From Pseudomonas orientalis (GTDB taxonomy: Bacteria; Pseudomonadota; Gammaproteobacteria; Pseudomonadales; Pseudomonadaceae): a stretch of DNA of 64,000 nucleotides. Shown here one piece after another: positions 36,477 through 45,831 of the stretch. Within the stretch, counting starts at the first letter, position 1. Every line of letters begins with the position of its first letter. Both the position numbers and the translations under genes were made by a program. The notes beneath the pieces were generated by a model. The model made no database searches, was not told the DNA's origin, and saw only the letters and a program-made list of their open reading frames with translations. The stretch covers positions 1,581,001-1,645,000 of the forward strand of contig NZ_CP094351.1 of NCBI RefSeq assembly GCF_022807995.1, given 5' to 3'.

Positions 36477-36496
36477 CTTATTATGGTTTATATAAG
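36477..36496. promoter_or_regulatory. Candidate CynR-binding site
   Basis: CTTAT, ten bases, ATAAG: an interrupted palindrome of the LysR T-N11-A kind in the 112-bp cynT/cynR gap. The hexamer CTATAG occurs on both sides (36458-36463 and 36503-36508), adding symmetry. Prediction by pattern only. Confidence 0.4.
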
Positions 36497-36522
36497 TCCT
36501 GCCTATAGTTGGAGCGTCATTG

Positions 36523-37389
36523 ATGCTGCTGCGCCATATCCGTTACCTGTTGGCCGTTGCCGAGCACCGCAATTTCACCCGCGCCGCTCAGGCGCTGCAT
36601 GTGTCGCAGCCGACGTTGTCGCAACAGATCAAGCAACTTGAAGACACCCTGGGCGCGCCGCTGCTCGATCGTTCCGGGCGCAGCGTCAGCCTGACGGATG
36701 CGGGTCAGGCTTATGTGCGCTTTGCGCGGCTGGCGTTGCAGGACCTGGAGGCCGGCACTCGTGCGATGCATGACGTGCAGGACCTCAGCCGCGGGCATCT
36801 GCGCCTGGCGATGACCCCGACGTTTACCGCCTACCTGATCGGCCCGTTGCTGGCGCGGTTCCATGAGCTGTACCCAGGCATCACTTTGAGCGTCGAAGAG
36901 CTGACCCAGGACCGCATCGAAGCTGCGCTGGGCGAGGACTTGCTGGATATCGGCATCGGCTTTACCGGCGAGCATGGCGCGGATATCGAGTGTGAGGCGC
37001 TGTTTGCCGAAGCGTTGAGCGTGGTGGTACGGGCCGATCATGCCCAGGGGAGTCGGTCGGCGTGGTTCGAGCAGCCGCTGGTGTTGCTCGATCCTGGCTT
37101 TGCCACGCGCCGCTATATCGATGAGTACTGCCGCCGGCAAGGCGTGAACCCGCGCGTTGTCATGGAGGCCAATTCCATCGGCGCGATCATTGAAATCGTG
37201 CGTAACACCTCACTGGCGACCATCCTGCCCCAGGCACTGGCCCAGGCGCAGGCCGGGTTGCATGCCGTGGCCATCGAGCCGCCGCTGCCGCACCGCACCG
37301 TGGGGCTGCTCAGCCGCAGGGGCGCCTATCGCAGCGCTGCGTGCGCGGCCTTTGTCGCACTGATCAAGGCGTCGCCAGCCACTGACTGA
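36523..37389 (+). CDS. cynR: LysR-family cyanate-operon activator CynR
   Basis: 288 residues from ATG 36523 with GGAG at 36511-36514. Helix-turn-helix: [42 protein letters not shown], close to CynR/CbbR types. It is divergent from cynT, 112 bp apart, and the name rests on that context. Its 3' end overlaps the PheC-like gene tail to tail by 26 bp. Confidence 0.9.
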   Translation: MLLRHIRYLLAVAEHRNFTRAAQALHVSQPTLSQQIKQLEDTLGAPLLDRSGRSVSLTDAGQAYVRFARLALQDLEAGTRAMHDVQDLSRGHLRLAMTPTFTAYLIGPLLARFHELYPGITLSVEELTQDRIEAALGEDLLDIGIGFTGEHGADIECEALFAEALSVVVRADHAQGSRSAWFEQPLVLLDPGFATRRYIDEYCRRQGVNPRVVMEANSIGAIIEIVRNTSLATILPQALAQAQAGLHAVAIEPPLPHRTVGLLSRRGAYRSAACAAFVALIKASPATD

Positions 37390-38137
37390 CTATGCCGTCA
37401 TACACGCCGGTCGCCACGCTCAAGTGCAACCACTGGTCGACATAGCTTTTCCAGGCCACATCATCGCGCGGCAGCAGGAAGGCTTTCTGGCTGTACTGCA
37501 TCTGCCGCTCGGGGTTGACCGCACACAGTCCCGGTTTTTGCTTTTGCTGGTAACGCGCTTCGCTGGCATCGGTGATCATCACGTCGGCCTTGCCCGCCAG
37601 CAGTTCGTCAAAAATGCTCACGTTGTCATGCAGGCGTATCTGCGCCTGGCCCAGATGGGTGCGCGCAAACACTTCATTGGTGCCGCCCGCCGGTTCGATC
37701 ACCCGCACCTGGGGCTGGTTGATCTGCTCGACGCTCTGGTAGCGCTGCACGTCGGCGCAGCGCACCAGCGGGATCTTGCCGTCGACACCCAGCGGCTGGC
37801 TGAAGAAGGCTGTTTTCTGGCGCTCCAGTGACACCGAGATGCCGCCTACGGCGATGTCGCAGCGTTGGGCCAGAAAGTCCGGCATCAGGGTTTTCCAGGT
37901 GGTGGGCACCCAGGTGATCGTCGCGTTGAGGCTCTTGGCCAGGGACTCGGCCATGGCGATATCTATGCCCTGGTAGCGGCCATCGGCACGCAGCGAGGTG
38001 TAAGGCATGTAGTCACCGGTGGTGCACACCGTCAGCGTGCCGCGCTGAATAACCTCGTCCAGACGCGACGAATCGGGATCGGCCAGGGCGGTGGTTGCCA
38101 CGCTCGCCAGTACACACAGGGCCAGAAGAGCTTTCAT
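37364..38137 (-). CDS. Periplasmic PheC-like protein (cyclohexadienyl dehydratase family)
   Basis: 257 residues from the ATG at 38135-38137, with a signal peptide to about residue 19 (ATTALA). The type 2 binding fold is complete. Many segments follow P. aeruginosa PheC: ESGVL-like RGTLTVCTTGDYMPYTS, GISVSLERQKTAFFSQP, PAGGTNEVFARTHL, TDASEARYQ with the catalytic-type Glu, and AFLLPRDD...YVDQWLHL. PheC dehydrates prephenate or arogenate in the periplasm. A plain amino-acid binding protein is the alternative; no permease is adjacent. Confidence 0.68.
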   Translation of the reverse strand: MKALLALCVLASVATTALADPDSSRLDEVIQRGTLTVCTTGDYMPYTSLRADGRYQGIDIAMAESLAKSLNATITWVPTTWKTLMPDFLAQRCDIAVGGISVSLERQKTAFFSQPLGVDGKIPLVRCADVQRYQSVEQINQPQVRVIEPAGGTNEVFARTHLGQAQIRLHDNVSIFDELLAGKADVMITDASEARYQQKQKPGLCAVNPERQMQYSQKAFLLPRDDVAWKSYVDQWLHLSVATGVYDGIVSQWLATP

Positions 38138-38304
38138 GCGGTCGAGTCCTTGGGGGGCAGGTCGGGCGATCATTATTTCCAGCGCGGGGCAGGGTGGCAA
38201 GGTGCCGGATTACGGTGCTGCGGCTTTCGACCTTTTTTTCACGTTGCGGTGGTTAAGCTGCCGATCAAGGTCGTTCACTTCAGCTATATCCACATGAGCA
38301 CGCG

Positions 38305-38904
38305 ATGTCGTCACAACCTCCATCCTCGATCGAGACCGAATTCACCGAGCGCTATGACCGTGAGCATGCCAGGGTCTGTGGTGACACCTGTCCGCCTGGG
38401 CTGTTGCAGCGTCTGGCTGCGTGGCGCGATGCTCGGTTGGTGCGCCATGCATTGAAGGTCGCCGGAGAGCCCGGATTGATCCTCGACCTGGCCTGCGGCT
38501 CCGGGCGGTTCTGGCCGGTGCTTGCAGAGCACGTCAATCGGGTGATCCTGGCGTCGGACCATTCCCCACAGATGCTCGACCATGCCCGCACCCATCACCC
38601 GGCGGCGTTGCTCAAACGCATCAAGACATTCCCCGGCTCGGCGTTTTCCATTGGCCTGTCAGCGAATGCGGTGGATTGCATCTTCTGCCTTGAGTTGTTT
38701 CGCCATGCGCCCGATACCGAGGTGCGCCTGGCCTTGCTGCGCGAATTCCACCGAGTCAGCCGCGACACCGTGATTGTGTCCGTGGACGCGCGTACACCGG
38801 TTGAGGATGAGTTTCGCCAGGCCGGTTTCAAGGTCTTGAATCACCGGGAGTTCCTGCCCGGCTCCAAACTCTGGTGTGTCTACGTCCTGCGTAAGAAGGG
38901 ATAA
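38305..38904 (+). CDS. Class I SAM-dependent methyltransferase
   Basis: 199 residues. The SAM motif I is LILDLACGSGRFWPVLAEH (about 53-71), followed by VILASDHSPQMLDHAR (motif II) and SANAVDCIFCLELFRHAP (motif IV region). The type resembles UbiE/Methyltransf_11. Substrate unknown. It stands 120 bp upstream of rnd on the same strand and may share a transcript. Confidence 0.85.
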   Translation: MSSQPPSSIETEFTERYDREHARVCGDTCPPGLLQRLAAWRDARLVRHALKVAGEPGLILDLACGSGRFWPVLAEHVNRVILASDHSPQMLDHARTHHPAALLKRIKTFPGSAFSIGLSANAVDCIFCLELFRHAPDTEVRLALLREFHRVSRDTVIVSVDARTPVEDEFRQAGFKVLNHREFLPGSKLWCVYVLRKKG

Positions 38905-39026
38905 CTCCCGCCTGTCGGATTATTCTTCATAGTCTGTCTGAGTTTTCATGGTTGCCTGTGCACTGCGGATGCTCGCAAGTCCCTTTCGCGATATATACTG
39001 CGCGCCATTCTTCAAGGGAGAGCCGT

Positions 39027-40160
39027 GTGGCCATCGATATTCACTGGATCTGCGACAACGATAGCCTCGGCCAGCATTGCGCCCAATGGCAGCAGTTGCC
39101 ATTCGTCGCCCTCGACACCGAATTCATGCGGGTCGACACCTTCTACCCCATCGCCGGGCTGATCCAGATCGGTGATGGCGTGCGCGCGTACCTGATCGAT
39201 CCCCTGACCATCGACAACTGGCAACCCCTGGCCGATTTGCTGGAAAATCCGGGCGTGATCAAGGTGGTGCATGCCTGCAGCGAAGACCTGGAAGTGCTGT
39301 TACGCCTGACCGGCAGCCTGCCGGTGCCGTTGTTCGACACCCAGTTGGCTGCGGCCTACCTGAACCTCGGGTTCTCCATGGGGTACTCGCGGCTGGTGCA
39401 AGCGGTGCTGGACATCGATCTGCCCAAGGGCGAGACGCGCTCGGACTGGCTGCAGCGGCCCCTGTCCGACACCCAGGTGAGCTATGCCGCCGAAGACGCC
39501 GTACACCTGGCCGAAGTCTACATCCGCCTGCGCCCGCAATTGAGCGATGACAAATACGCCTGGGTCCTGGAAGACGGTGCCGAACTGGTGGCCAACCTGC
39601 GCCGCGAAGTCGACCCGTACGAGGTGTACCGCGACGCCAAGCTGGCCTGGAAACTGTCCCGCGCCCAGCTCGCCGTATTGCGTGAACTGTGCGCCTGGCG
39701 CGAGCAGCAGGCCCGCGCCCGTGACCTGCCGCGCAACCGCATCGTGCGTGAGCACTCGTTATGGCCCCTGGCCAAATCCCAGCCGGATAACCTCGCCGCC
39801 CTGGGCAAGATCGAAGACATGCACCCGCGCACCGTGCGTCAGGACGGCCAGTTCCTGCTCGACCTGATCAAGCGTGCGGGCAGCGTACCGATGGACCAAT
39901 GGCCGCCTGCCGTGCCTGAACCGCTGCCGGTCGATGCCGCCGCGCTGATCAAGCAACTGCGCGCCCTGGGCCAGACGTTCGCCGAGCGCCTGGACATGGC
40001 GCCAGAACTGATGCTGCGCAAGAAAACCCTCGAAGCCCTGGTTAAAAGTGGCTACCCCGATGGGCCCTACCAATTACCCGATTCGCTGCGTGGCTGGCGC
40101 CGCGAATTGATGGGCCAGGCGCTGCTCGACAGCCTGGCCAGTGCCGGAGAACAGCCTTGA
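39027..40160 (+). CDS. rnd: Ribonuclease D
   Basis: 377 residues from GTG 39027; AGGGAG at 39015-39020 decides this start, which yields the family N-terminus [13 protein letters not shown]. The DEDD exonuclease residues are in [24 protein letters not shown] and [15 protein letters not shown], and the HRDC domain spans about 205-285. It trims tRNA 3' ends and other RNAs. The next gene overlaps its stop by 4 bp, the conserved rnd-ycgL pair of Pseudomonas. Confidence 0.95.
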   Translation: MAIDIHWICDNDSLGQHCAQWQQLPFVALDTEFMRVDTFYPIAGLIQIGDGVRAYLIDPLTIDNWQPLADLLENPGVIKVVHACSEDLEVLLRLTGSLPVPLFDTQLAAAYLNLGFSMGYSRLVQAVLDIDLPKGETRSDWLQRPLSDTQVSYAAEDAVHLAEVYIRLRPQLSDDKYAWVLEDGAELVANLRREVDPYEVYRDAKLAWKLSRAQLAVLRELCAWREQQARARDLPRNRIVREHSLWPLAKSQPDNLAALGKIEDMHPRTVRQDGQFLLDLIKRAGSVPMDQWPPAVPEPLPVDAAALIKQLRALGQTFAERLDMAPELMLRKKTLEALVKSGYPDGPYQLPDSLRGWRRELMGQALLDSLASAGEQP

Positions 40161-40450
40161 AACGTATTTGCTCGATTTATCGCAGCTTGAAAAAAGACGG
40201 CATGTACCTCTATGTCCTCAAGAGCGACGCCCTGGAACGGGTGCCGGAGCCGTTGATGGCTGCCTTCGGCAAACCCCATCACGCCTTCGACATGGTGCTG
40301 ACCCCCGAGCGCAAACTGTCACGCGAGGACATCGCCGTGGTGCTGGAAAACCTCGACAAGCAGGGCTATCACCTGCAAATGCCGCCCGCCGAGGACGAAT
40401 ACATCGAGCACCTGCCTGAAGAGTTGCTGCGCCGCAACGACCCGATGTGA
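40157..40450 (+). CDS. ycgL: YcgL domain protein
   Basis: 97 residues from a TTG that overlaps the rnd stop codon (TTGA), giving [20 protein letters not shown]. The text matches the YcgL family, small cytoplasmic proteins of unknown function. The coupling to rnd suggests an RNA-related role, unproven. TTG as start is unusual; no better ATG exists, since the next Met is in the middle of the conserved block. Confidence 0.9.
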   Translation: MKRICSIYRSLKKDGMYLYVLKSDALERVPEPLMAAFGKPHHAFDMVLTPERKLSREDIAVVLENLDKQGYHLQMPPAEDEYIEHLPEELLRRNDPM

Positions 40451-40556
40451 TCGATCAGCGCCCGTATCAGGGCGCAGGCTGAATGGAATTGTATTAGAGG
40501 ACGGTGGCCGTAAGGATGCGGGCGGCCGTCTGCACTGTTTTTGAAAGGTTTGAACC

Positions 40557-41489
40557 ATGCGTGTTCTGATTGCTGAACAGGATCACCCGCTCTACGCTCA
40601 ATTGCTGCGCGAAGCCGCGCCGGACCTTGAGGTACTGACCAGCGGCGACTCGGCCGAACTCTCGCGCCTGGCCGCCGATTGTCCAGTGTGGCTGGGCCAG
40701 CCGGACCTGCTGGCGACGCTGTTGCGCCAGGGCCATCATCCGCAGTGGTTGCAGTCGACCTGGGCCGGTATCACGCCACTGCTGGCCGAAGGCCTGCCGC
40801 GTGATTATCGCCTGACCCGTGCGGTCGGCATCTTTGGCCAGGTCATGGCCGAATTCGTCCTGACCTACATGCTCGGACACGAACGTGAAGTGCTGGCGCG
40901 GCTGGTCAGCCAGGTCGAACGCAAGTGGGACAGCCGCCAGGGCCAGAGCCTGGCGGGGCGCAAAGTGCTGGTGGTGGGCACCGGCGATATCGGCCAGAGC
41001 GTGGCGCAGTTCCTGCTGCCGTTTGGCGTCGAGCTGTATGGCATTGCCAGCCGGCCCCGCGAGCAGGCGCCGTTTATCGAAGTTGTCGGGCTCGATCAAT
41101 TGGGCCGGCTGGTGGGAGAGGTGGATTATGTGATCAACCTGCTGCCCAACACCCCTGAAACCCATGATCTGTACGACGCCGCACTGTTCAAGCAATTCAA
41201 GCCGACCGCCTTGTTCATCAACGTCGGGCGCGGCGTGGCGGTGGTGGATGCCGACCTGGTCGAAGCCCTCAAGGAAGGACACCTGGCCGGAGCCGTGATC
41301 GACGTCTGCCGCCAGGAACCGCTGCCGCAACGCCACCCGTTCTGGACGGCGTGGGGCTTGCTGCTGACCGGGCACAGCTCGGCACCGACTTCGCCGTCGA
41401 TGATGGTGCAGTTGTTTGTGCAGAATGTGCGGGCGTATCAGGCAAAACAGGCACTACGCGGGGAAGTGGATTTCGAACGCGGCTACTGA
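40557..41489 (+). CDS. D-2-hydroxyacid dehydrogenase, GhrA-like
   Basis: 310 residues. NAD(P)-binding motif VVGTGDIGQSVAQFL at about 141-155; the catalytic Arg is in LFINVGRGVAVVD, the Glu/Asp region in VIDVCRQEPLP, and the His in LLTGHSSAP. Closest group is the glyoxylate/hydroxypyruvate reductase GhrA type. It reduces 2-keto acids in the cytoplasm. In P. aeruginosa a gene of this kind also follows ycgL. Confidence 0.9.
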   Translation: MRVLIAEQDHPLYAQLLREAAPDLEVLTSGDSAELSRLAADCPVWLGQPDLLATLLRQGHHPQWLQSTWAGITPLLAEGLPRDYRLTRAVGIFGQVMAEFVLTYMLGHEREVLARLVSQVERKWDSRQGQSLAGRKVLVVGTGDIGQSVAQFLLPFGVELYGIASRPREQAPFIEVVGLDQLGRLVGEVDYVINLLPNTPETHDLYDAALFKQFKPTALFINVGRGVAVVDADLVEALKEGHLAGAVIDVCRQEPLPQRHPFWTAWGLLLTGHSSAPTSPSMMVQLFVQNVRAYQAKQALRGEVDFERGY

Positions 41490-41511
41490 CACGAACGCGG
41501 GCGTGGACAAA

Positions 41512-41673
41512 ATGTGGGAGGGGGCTTGCCCCAATGCCGGTCTGTAGGAGCGAGCTGGCTCGCGAAAAACTCATAGGCACCGCGTTCATGCAGAAAGCAC
41601 GCGTTATCGTTGACGTTTTTCGCGAGCAAGCTCGCTCCTACAAGCTGGCATTAGGGCTTGCCCCCTCCCACAT
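41512..41673. repeat. Composite REPIN: 100-bp element in REP-2 arms
   Basis: Outer arms ATGTGGGAGGGGGCTTGCCC (left) and GGGCTTGCCCCCTCCCACAT (right) belong to the 91-bp family. The inner 100-bp element, 41543-41642, is in reverse orientation compared with the copies at 27.3, 30.3 and 44.2 kb. The short junctions AATGCC and GGCATT face each other. Confidence 0.92.
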
Positions 41674-41690
41674 TGGTTTTTGCGCAGGAA

Positions 41691-42275
41691 TCAAAGACTG
41701 AAGTCACCTTCCGAGACCAGCTCGCTCAGCGGCTTGCGCGTACTCGGCGCTTCGCGGCCTTGCAGGTACTCGGGCAGGCTCGACTTGTCGCCCAGCTTGC
41801 CCACCGCCACGGCGGCATGCAGCGCATAGCCTGCGGGAATCTTCAGCTCTTTGCGGGTCAGTTCCTGATCGAAGCCGGCCATGCCATGGGTGTGCCAGCC
41901 GGCGAGGCTGGCTTGCAAGGCCAGGTGAGCCCAGGCGGCACCAGTGTCGAAGGTGTGCCACAGGGCCGGGGTTTCTTCCGTGGCGCCGGGGGCGATGAAA
42001 TCGGTTTTCGAGGCGATGATCACCAGCGCCGACGCATGCTGCGCCCAGCCCCGGTTGAATTCATTGAGCAAACCCAGGAAGCGCTCCCAGTCCGGCGTGT
42101 CGCGGCGGGCATAGAGAAAGCGCCAGGGCTGCGAGTTGTAGGCCGAAGGTGCCCAGCGCGCCGCCTCGAAAAAACTCAGCAGGGTCTCCCGGGAGATGTT
42201 CTCGCCAGTGAAGGCGCGAGGCGACCAGCGCTCGGTAAACTGGGTGTGGATCGGATAATCGGCAACACGAGTCAT
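41691..42275 (-). CDS. Nitroreductase-family FMN oxidoreductase
   Basis: 194 residues from the ATG giving MTRVADYPIHTQF. FMN-binding residues are in ERWSPRAFTGENI near the start, with AARWAPSAYNSQPWRFLYARR and the C-terminal AVAVGKLGD. Such flavoproteins reduce nitro compounds or quinones with NAD(P)H. The physiological substrate is unknown. It is convergent with the dehydrogenase gene, across a composite repeat. Confidence 0.88.
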   Translation of the reverse strand: MTRVADYPIHTQFTERWSPRAFTGENISRETLLSFFEAARWAPSAYNSQPWRFLYARRDTPDWERFLGLLNEFNRGWAQHASALVIIASKTDFIAPGATEETPALWHTFDTGAAWAHLALQASLAGWHTHGMAGFDQELTRKELKIPAGYALHAAVAVGKLGDKSSLPEYLQGREAPSTRKPLSELVSEGDFSL

Positions 42276-42428
42276 GAGCAGTTCCTGATGGTCAATTCGG
42301 CGCTCAAAACTACTGTGCGGCCACCAGACTGACAAGTGTTGTTACACCGCCAGTCGTAAGCACTTGGCCCCGGAGGGCTTGGACACTAGACTGGCGGCCT
42401 TTGAACCTACCGATACTGATGCAGAGCC

Positions 42429-42878
42429 ATGGCCGCCAAAGTCGAACCTTTCTGGATACGCAAAACTCTCGAACACCTCGACCAGGAGGAATGGGAGTCG
42501 TTGTGCGACGGCTGTGGCCTGTGCTGCCTGCAAAAGCTTGAGGATGAAGACGACAACAGCGTCTATTACACGCGCATCGCCTGCAAGCTGCTGGACCTGA
42601 AAACCTGCCAGTGCACCGACTATCCCAATCGTCGGGCCTCGGTGCCGGACTGTATCCAGCTCACCCCAGGGCAGGCCGACCAGTTCAAGTGGCTGCCGCC
42701 CACCTGCGGCTATCGCCTGGTGAGCGAGCGCAAGGATTTGCCCTTGTGGCACCACCTGGTCTGCGGCGACCGCGATGCCGTGCACCACGAACGCATTTCC
42801 CAGTCCGGGCGCATGCTCAGCGAAGGCAGCGTGCCAGAGGACGACTGGGAGGATTACCTGATCTTCCGTGCGGGGTGA
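42429..42878 (+). CDS. ycgN: YcgN family cysteine-cluster protein
   Basis: 149 residues. The cysteine cluster C26-x2-C29-x2-C32-C33 (LCDGCGLCC), and further Cys in [14 protein letters not shown] and PTCGY, match the UPF0260/YcgN family thought to bind Fe-S or zinc. Function is unknown. The stop overlaps an alternative GTG of the next gene, and the two are probably co-transcribed. Confidence 0.9.
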   Translation: MAAKVEPFWIRKTLEHLDQEEWESLCDGCGLCCLQKLEDEDDNSVYYTRIACKLLDLKTCQCTDYPNRRASVPDCIQLTPGQADQFKWLPPTCGYRLVSERKDLPLWHHLVCGDRDAVHHERISQSGRMLSEGSVPEDDWEDYLIFRAG

Positions 42879-42891
42879 ACCAGGAATGTGT

Positions 42892-44112
42892 ATGAGGGTG
42901 GAATTCAAGCTGGCGACAGCGGCGCTGTTACTGGCGCTGAGCATGCCGGCGTGGTGCGCCAAAAAAGTCGACCTGGATTACCACGTCAAACTTTTGCCCC
43001 AGAGCGATCAGGCCGAGGTGCGCGTGAGCCTGTCCCAGGGCTCTGCGGTGCGCAGCCTGGATTTCGACCTTGGCCCCGACGGCGACTACAGCGATTTCAA
43101 GGCCGATGGGCAATGGACGGTCGATGGTCGTCGTGGGCACTGGCAACCCGGCGTCGACAAAGCCAGCCTGAACTACCGCGTACGCCTGAGCCACGCGCAC
43201 AAACCCGGCACCTACGAAGCGCGGATGACGCCGGCCTGGGCGCTGTTTCGCGGCGACGACCTGGTGCCCACAGCACGGCTGGACCAGCAGGACGGGGTCG
43301 AGCTGGTCTCGCGCCTGACGTTCGAGCTGCCGCCGGGCTGGAAAAGCGTCGAGACCGCCTGGCCGCGCGTCGGCAAGCACAAGTTTCGCATCGACAACGT
43401 GTCCCGCCTGTTCGACCGCCCCACCGGCTGGATGCTCGCAGGTAGCCTGGGCAGCCGGCGCATGCGCCTGGGACAGACCGACGTCACCGTGACCTCGCCC
43501 AAGGGCCAGGGCATGCGGCGCATGGATGTGCTGACGCTGCTGACCTTCGTGTGGCCGCAAGTGGAAGCCGCATTCCCGCGCCACCCGGCCAAGCTTTTGG
43601 TGGTGGGCGCCAGCGATCCGATGCGCCGTGGCGCCTTCTCGGCGCGTGACTCGATCTACCTCAACAGCCGCACGCCGCTGGTCAGTGAAGACGGCAGCAG
43701 CCCGTTGATCCGCGAGGTGGTGCAGGCCATCGCCCGTTTCAATGACCACGAGACCAGTGACTGGATCAGCGAAGGCCTGGCCGAGTACTACGCCATTGAA
43801 CTGGTACGCCGCGCCGGGGGGATCACCGACGAGCGATATCAGACGATACAGGCGCGTTTGACGAAGGAGGGCAAGGACGTGACCAGTCTGCGTGGCGAAC
43901 ACGTCAGCGGCGCGACGGTGTCACGGGCGGTGGTGGTGTTACAGGAACTGGACCGGGAGATCCGCGTGAAAACCCATAACAAGCGTTCGCTGGACGACCT
44001 GGCGCAAGCGGTGATGCGCGCGGGCAGCGTGACCACGAAAGAGTTTGTGCAACTGGCCGAAAATATCATTGGCGAGTCGTCGGTGGTGCTCGATAGCAAA
44101 CTGCTGCACTGA
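42892..44112 (+). CDS. Exported gluzincin-like protein lacking the zinc motif
   Basis: 406 residues from ATG 42892 (AGGA at about 42881); earlier starts at 42868 and 42886 are possible. A signal peptide ends near residue 23. The N-terminal half is beta-rich like the lead domains of M1/M61 peptidases. The C-terminal part keeps the peptidase block DWISEGLAEYYAIEL (290-304), but the place of HExxH reads REVVQ (274-278), so both zinc histidines are replaced. It is probably an inactive peptidase relative acting by binding. Partner unknown. Confidence 0.72.
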   Translation: MRVEFKLATAALLLALSMPAWCAKKVDLDYHVKLLPQSDQAEVRVSLSQGSAVRSLDFDLGPDGDYSDFKADGQWTVDGRRGHWQPGVDKASLNYRVRLSHAHKPGTYEARMTPAWALFRGDDLVPTARLDQQDGVELVSRLTFELPPGWKSVETAWPRVGKHKFRIDNVSRLFDRPTGWMLAGSLGSRRMRLGQTDVTVTSPKGQGMRRMDVLTLLTFVWPQVEAAFPRHPAKLLVVGASDPMRRGAFSARDSIYLNSRTPLVSEDGSSPLIREVVQAIARFNDHETSDWISEGLAEYYAIELVRRAGGITDERYQTIQARLTKEGKDVTSLRGEHVSGATVSRAVVVLQELDREIRVKTHNKRSLDDLAQAVMRAGSVTTKEFVQLAENIIGESSVVLDSKLLH

Positions 44113-44135
44113 TCTTCAGACCTTGCGCAAAGCAA

Positions 44136-44307
44136 ATGTGGGAGGGGGCTTGCCCCCGGCCGTCTGTAGGAGCGAGCTTGCTCGCGAAAAACGTCAACGA
44201 TAACGCGTGTCTTCTGAATGAACGCGGTGCCTGTGAGTTCTTCGCGAGCAAGCTCGCTCCTACAAAAGCCTAAACTGACTGGCATTAGGGCAAGCCCCCT
44301 CCCACAT
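44136..44307. repeat. Composite REPIN: 100-bp element in REP-2 arms
   Basis: Outer arms ATGTGGGAGGGGGCTTGCCC at 44136 and GGCAAGCCCCCTCCCACAT ending at 44307. The inner 100-bp copy is 44165-44264, forward. To its right lies CTAAACTGACTGGCATTAGGG, the same module that flanks the copy at 51.5 kb. Confidence 0.92.
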
Positions 44308-44336
44308 TTGAATCTCCAGCGGCCCGATTACTCGGC

Positions 44337-44687
44337 TTAGCCTGTGGTTTTCACCGCTTTTTCAGCCGCCACTTCAGCCTTGGTCTTCAAGTTCTTCAGT
44401 TCCGCGCCTGCTCGCTCGATCTTCGTACGTACGCTGTTCATTTCCTGGCGGCCTTGCTCCAGCTTGTCCTTGAGCGAACTGTGCCCGGTGAAACCGCGTG
44501 CCAGTGCCACGCCACCAATCGCCACCTGGATCAGCCCGAACAGACCGCCACGGCGCAGGCCTTTGCCTACCATCATCACGCCACCGGCCACCGAGCCGAT
44601 GCGTTCCCAGCCGTGTACGTTCTGCGTGCGCTGGGCGTCGGGCTGCAGGTGTTCAATCACAGGTCGCAGGGTTTTGCTGTCGCTCAT
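44337..44687 (-). CDS. DUF2892-like small membrane protein
   Basis: 116 residues. The first half has two hydrophobic, glycine-rich segments (about 30-45 and 47-65: GSVAGGVMMVGKGLRRGGLFGLIQVAIGGVALARG), and the second half is an Ala/Lys/Glu-rich coiled coil (LEQGRQEMNSVRTKIERAG). This resembles DUF2892/YgaP-like membrane proteins. Function unknown. It stands alone. Confidence 0.78.
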   Translation of the reverse strand: MSDSKTLRPVIEHLQPDAQRTQNVHGWERIGSVAGGVMMVGKGLRRGGLFGLIQVAIGGVALARGFTGHSSLKDKLEQGRQEMNSVRTKIERAGAELKNLKTKAEVAAEKAVKTTG

Positions 44688-44754
44688 GATCCATCTCCAA
44701 CAAAGGCAAGTGTCATTAGCTGACTGTCGGCGAGGGCCGCTTGTTCCCGCTGTT

Positions 44755-45222
44755 TCAGTACTTGGGGCCCGAGCGGGTGTTATTGCCCTTGGCCAGGCGG
44801 TCGTAGAGCACCACGTTGACGGTGGCGGCGAGGTTCATGCAGCCGGTGGTCGGGATGTAGACCACGTCCTCGCACCAGTCGCGGATCTCTTTGTCCAGCG
44901 AGCCGTCTTCTGGGCCGAAGATATACAGTGCGCGGTCCGGGTGGGTGTATTCGGGCAGCGGGCGGGCGCCCTCCACCAGTTCCACGGCCACGGGAATGCA
45001 GCCCAGGGGCAGGATCTTTTTCAGGTCATCGATGCCGATCAGCGGAATGTCGTGATGCACCTTCTTGGTGTCGGTGATGAAATCCCGCGCGCGCTCGTAA
45101 CGCACGCCGGTATAGAACACCGAAGCCACGCCGTAGCAGCCGGCGGCGCGCATGACCGAGCCGACATTTTCGGGGGATTTGGGGTTATACAGACCGATGC
45201 AGCTGTAGCGTTTATTGCCCAC
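44755..45222 (-). CDS. TrmH/SpoU-family RNA 2'-O-methyltransferase
   Basis: 155 residues from a GTG at 45220-45222 (reads MGNKRYSCIGLYNPKSPENVG). The SPOUT knot motifs are IGLYNPKSPENVGSVMRAAG, LYIFGPEDGSLDKE and CMNLAATVNVVLYDRL. It likely methylates a tRNA or rRNA ribose; the exact target is not clear. The open frame extends 40 codons upstream into repeat-like DNA without motif support, so the GTG was chosen although its ribosome site is weak. Confidence 0.85.
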   Translation of the reverse strand: MGNKRYSCIGLYNPKSPENVGSVMRAAGCYGVASVFYTGVRYERARDFITDTKKVHHDIPLIGIDDLKKILPLGCIPVAVELVEGARPLPEYTHPDRALYIFGPEDGSLDKEIRDWCEDVVYIPTTGCMNLAATVNVVLYDRLAKGNNTRSGPKY

Positions 45223-45290
45223 GGGGAAGGGTGCCTTGCAGGAAAAACCGCGATTATACGGTCTCGGGCAGTGTGGTGCTTGAGCGATCG

Positions 45291-45372
45291 CTATCGGGGG
45301 CAAGTCGAATCGTTGCACCGCCCCTCCCACAGGGTAATACATTGCACATGTGGGAGGGGGCTTGCCCCCGAT
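45291..45372. repeat. Two single REP units (remnants)
   Basis: CTATCGGGGGCAAG followed by CCCCTCCCACA at 45291-45331 is a damaged right half of the 91-bp family. ATGTGGGAGGGGGCTTGCCC with CCCGAT at 45348-45372 is a left half without partner. They seem to be leftovers of one or two REPINs. Confidence 0.75.
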
Positions 45373-45397
45373 GAGGCCAGTACAGCCAACGATGATC

Positions 45398-45772
45398 TCA
45401 GTCGTCTTTCTTCATCAACCCCGCCAACGCCGCAAACGGGTTGTGCGTCGCCTTGGCAATCATCGGGCTGCTGGTGGAGCCTTCGCCGAAGTACTGCTGA
45501 TCGGTGTAGCGCGAATGCTCGTTGTCATGGCAGTACAGGCACAGCAGTTCCCAATTGGAACCGTCCTGGGGATTGTCGTCATGATTGTGGTTGCGGTGGT
45601 GCACGGTCAGTTCGCTCAGGCGCTTGCCGGCGAATTCACGGGCGCAGCGGCCGCACACATGGGGGTACATTTTCAGGGCTTTATCGCGGTAGCCCATTTC
45701 CCGGTCGCGCTGGGCATCGGCGAGGATGCGGTCCAGCTTGGCGGTGTGGGAGGGCGGGTTGGTCGAGCTCAT
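45398..45772 (-). CDS. yajD: HNH nuclease-family protein YajD
   Basis: 124 residues from the second of two adjacent ATGs, chosen because AGGAG is five bases before it. The HNH motif is in LTVHHRNHNHDDNPQDGSNW, with zinc cysteines in HVCGRCAREF and LLCLYCHDNEH. YajD proteins are small cytoplasmic HNH proteins of unknown substrate. It is downstream of the spermidine-synthase-like gene by 59 bp on the same strand. Confidence 0.9.
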   Translation of the reverse strand: MSSTNPPSHTAKLDRILADAQRDREMGYRDKALKMYPHVCGRCAREFAGKRLSELTVHHRNHNHDDNPQDGSNWELLCLYCHDNEHSRYTDQQYFGEGSTSSPMIAKATHNPFAALAGLMKKDD

Positions 45773-45831
45773 CATGGCTCCTGGCTATTGGGTGGTCACG
45801 GACAGGTTGATTCTAGCTAATCCCAGCGCAA

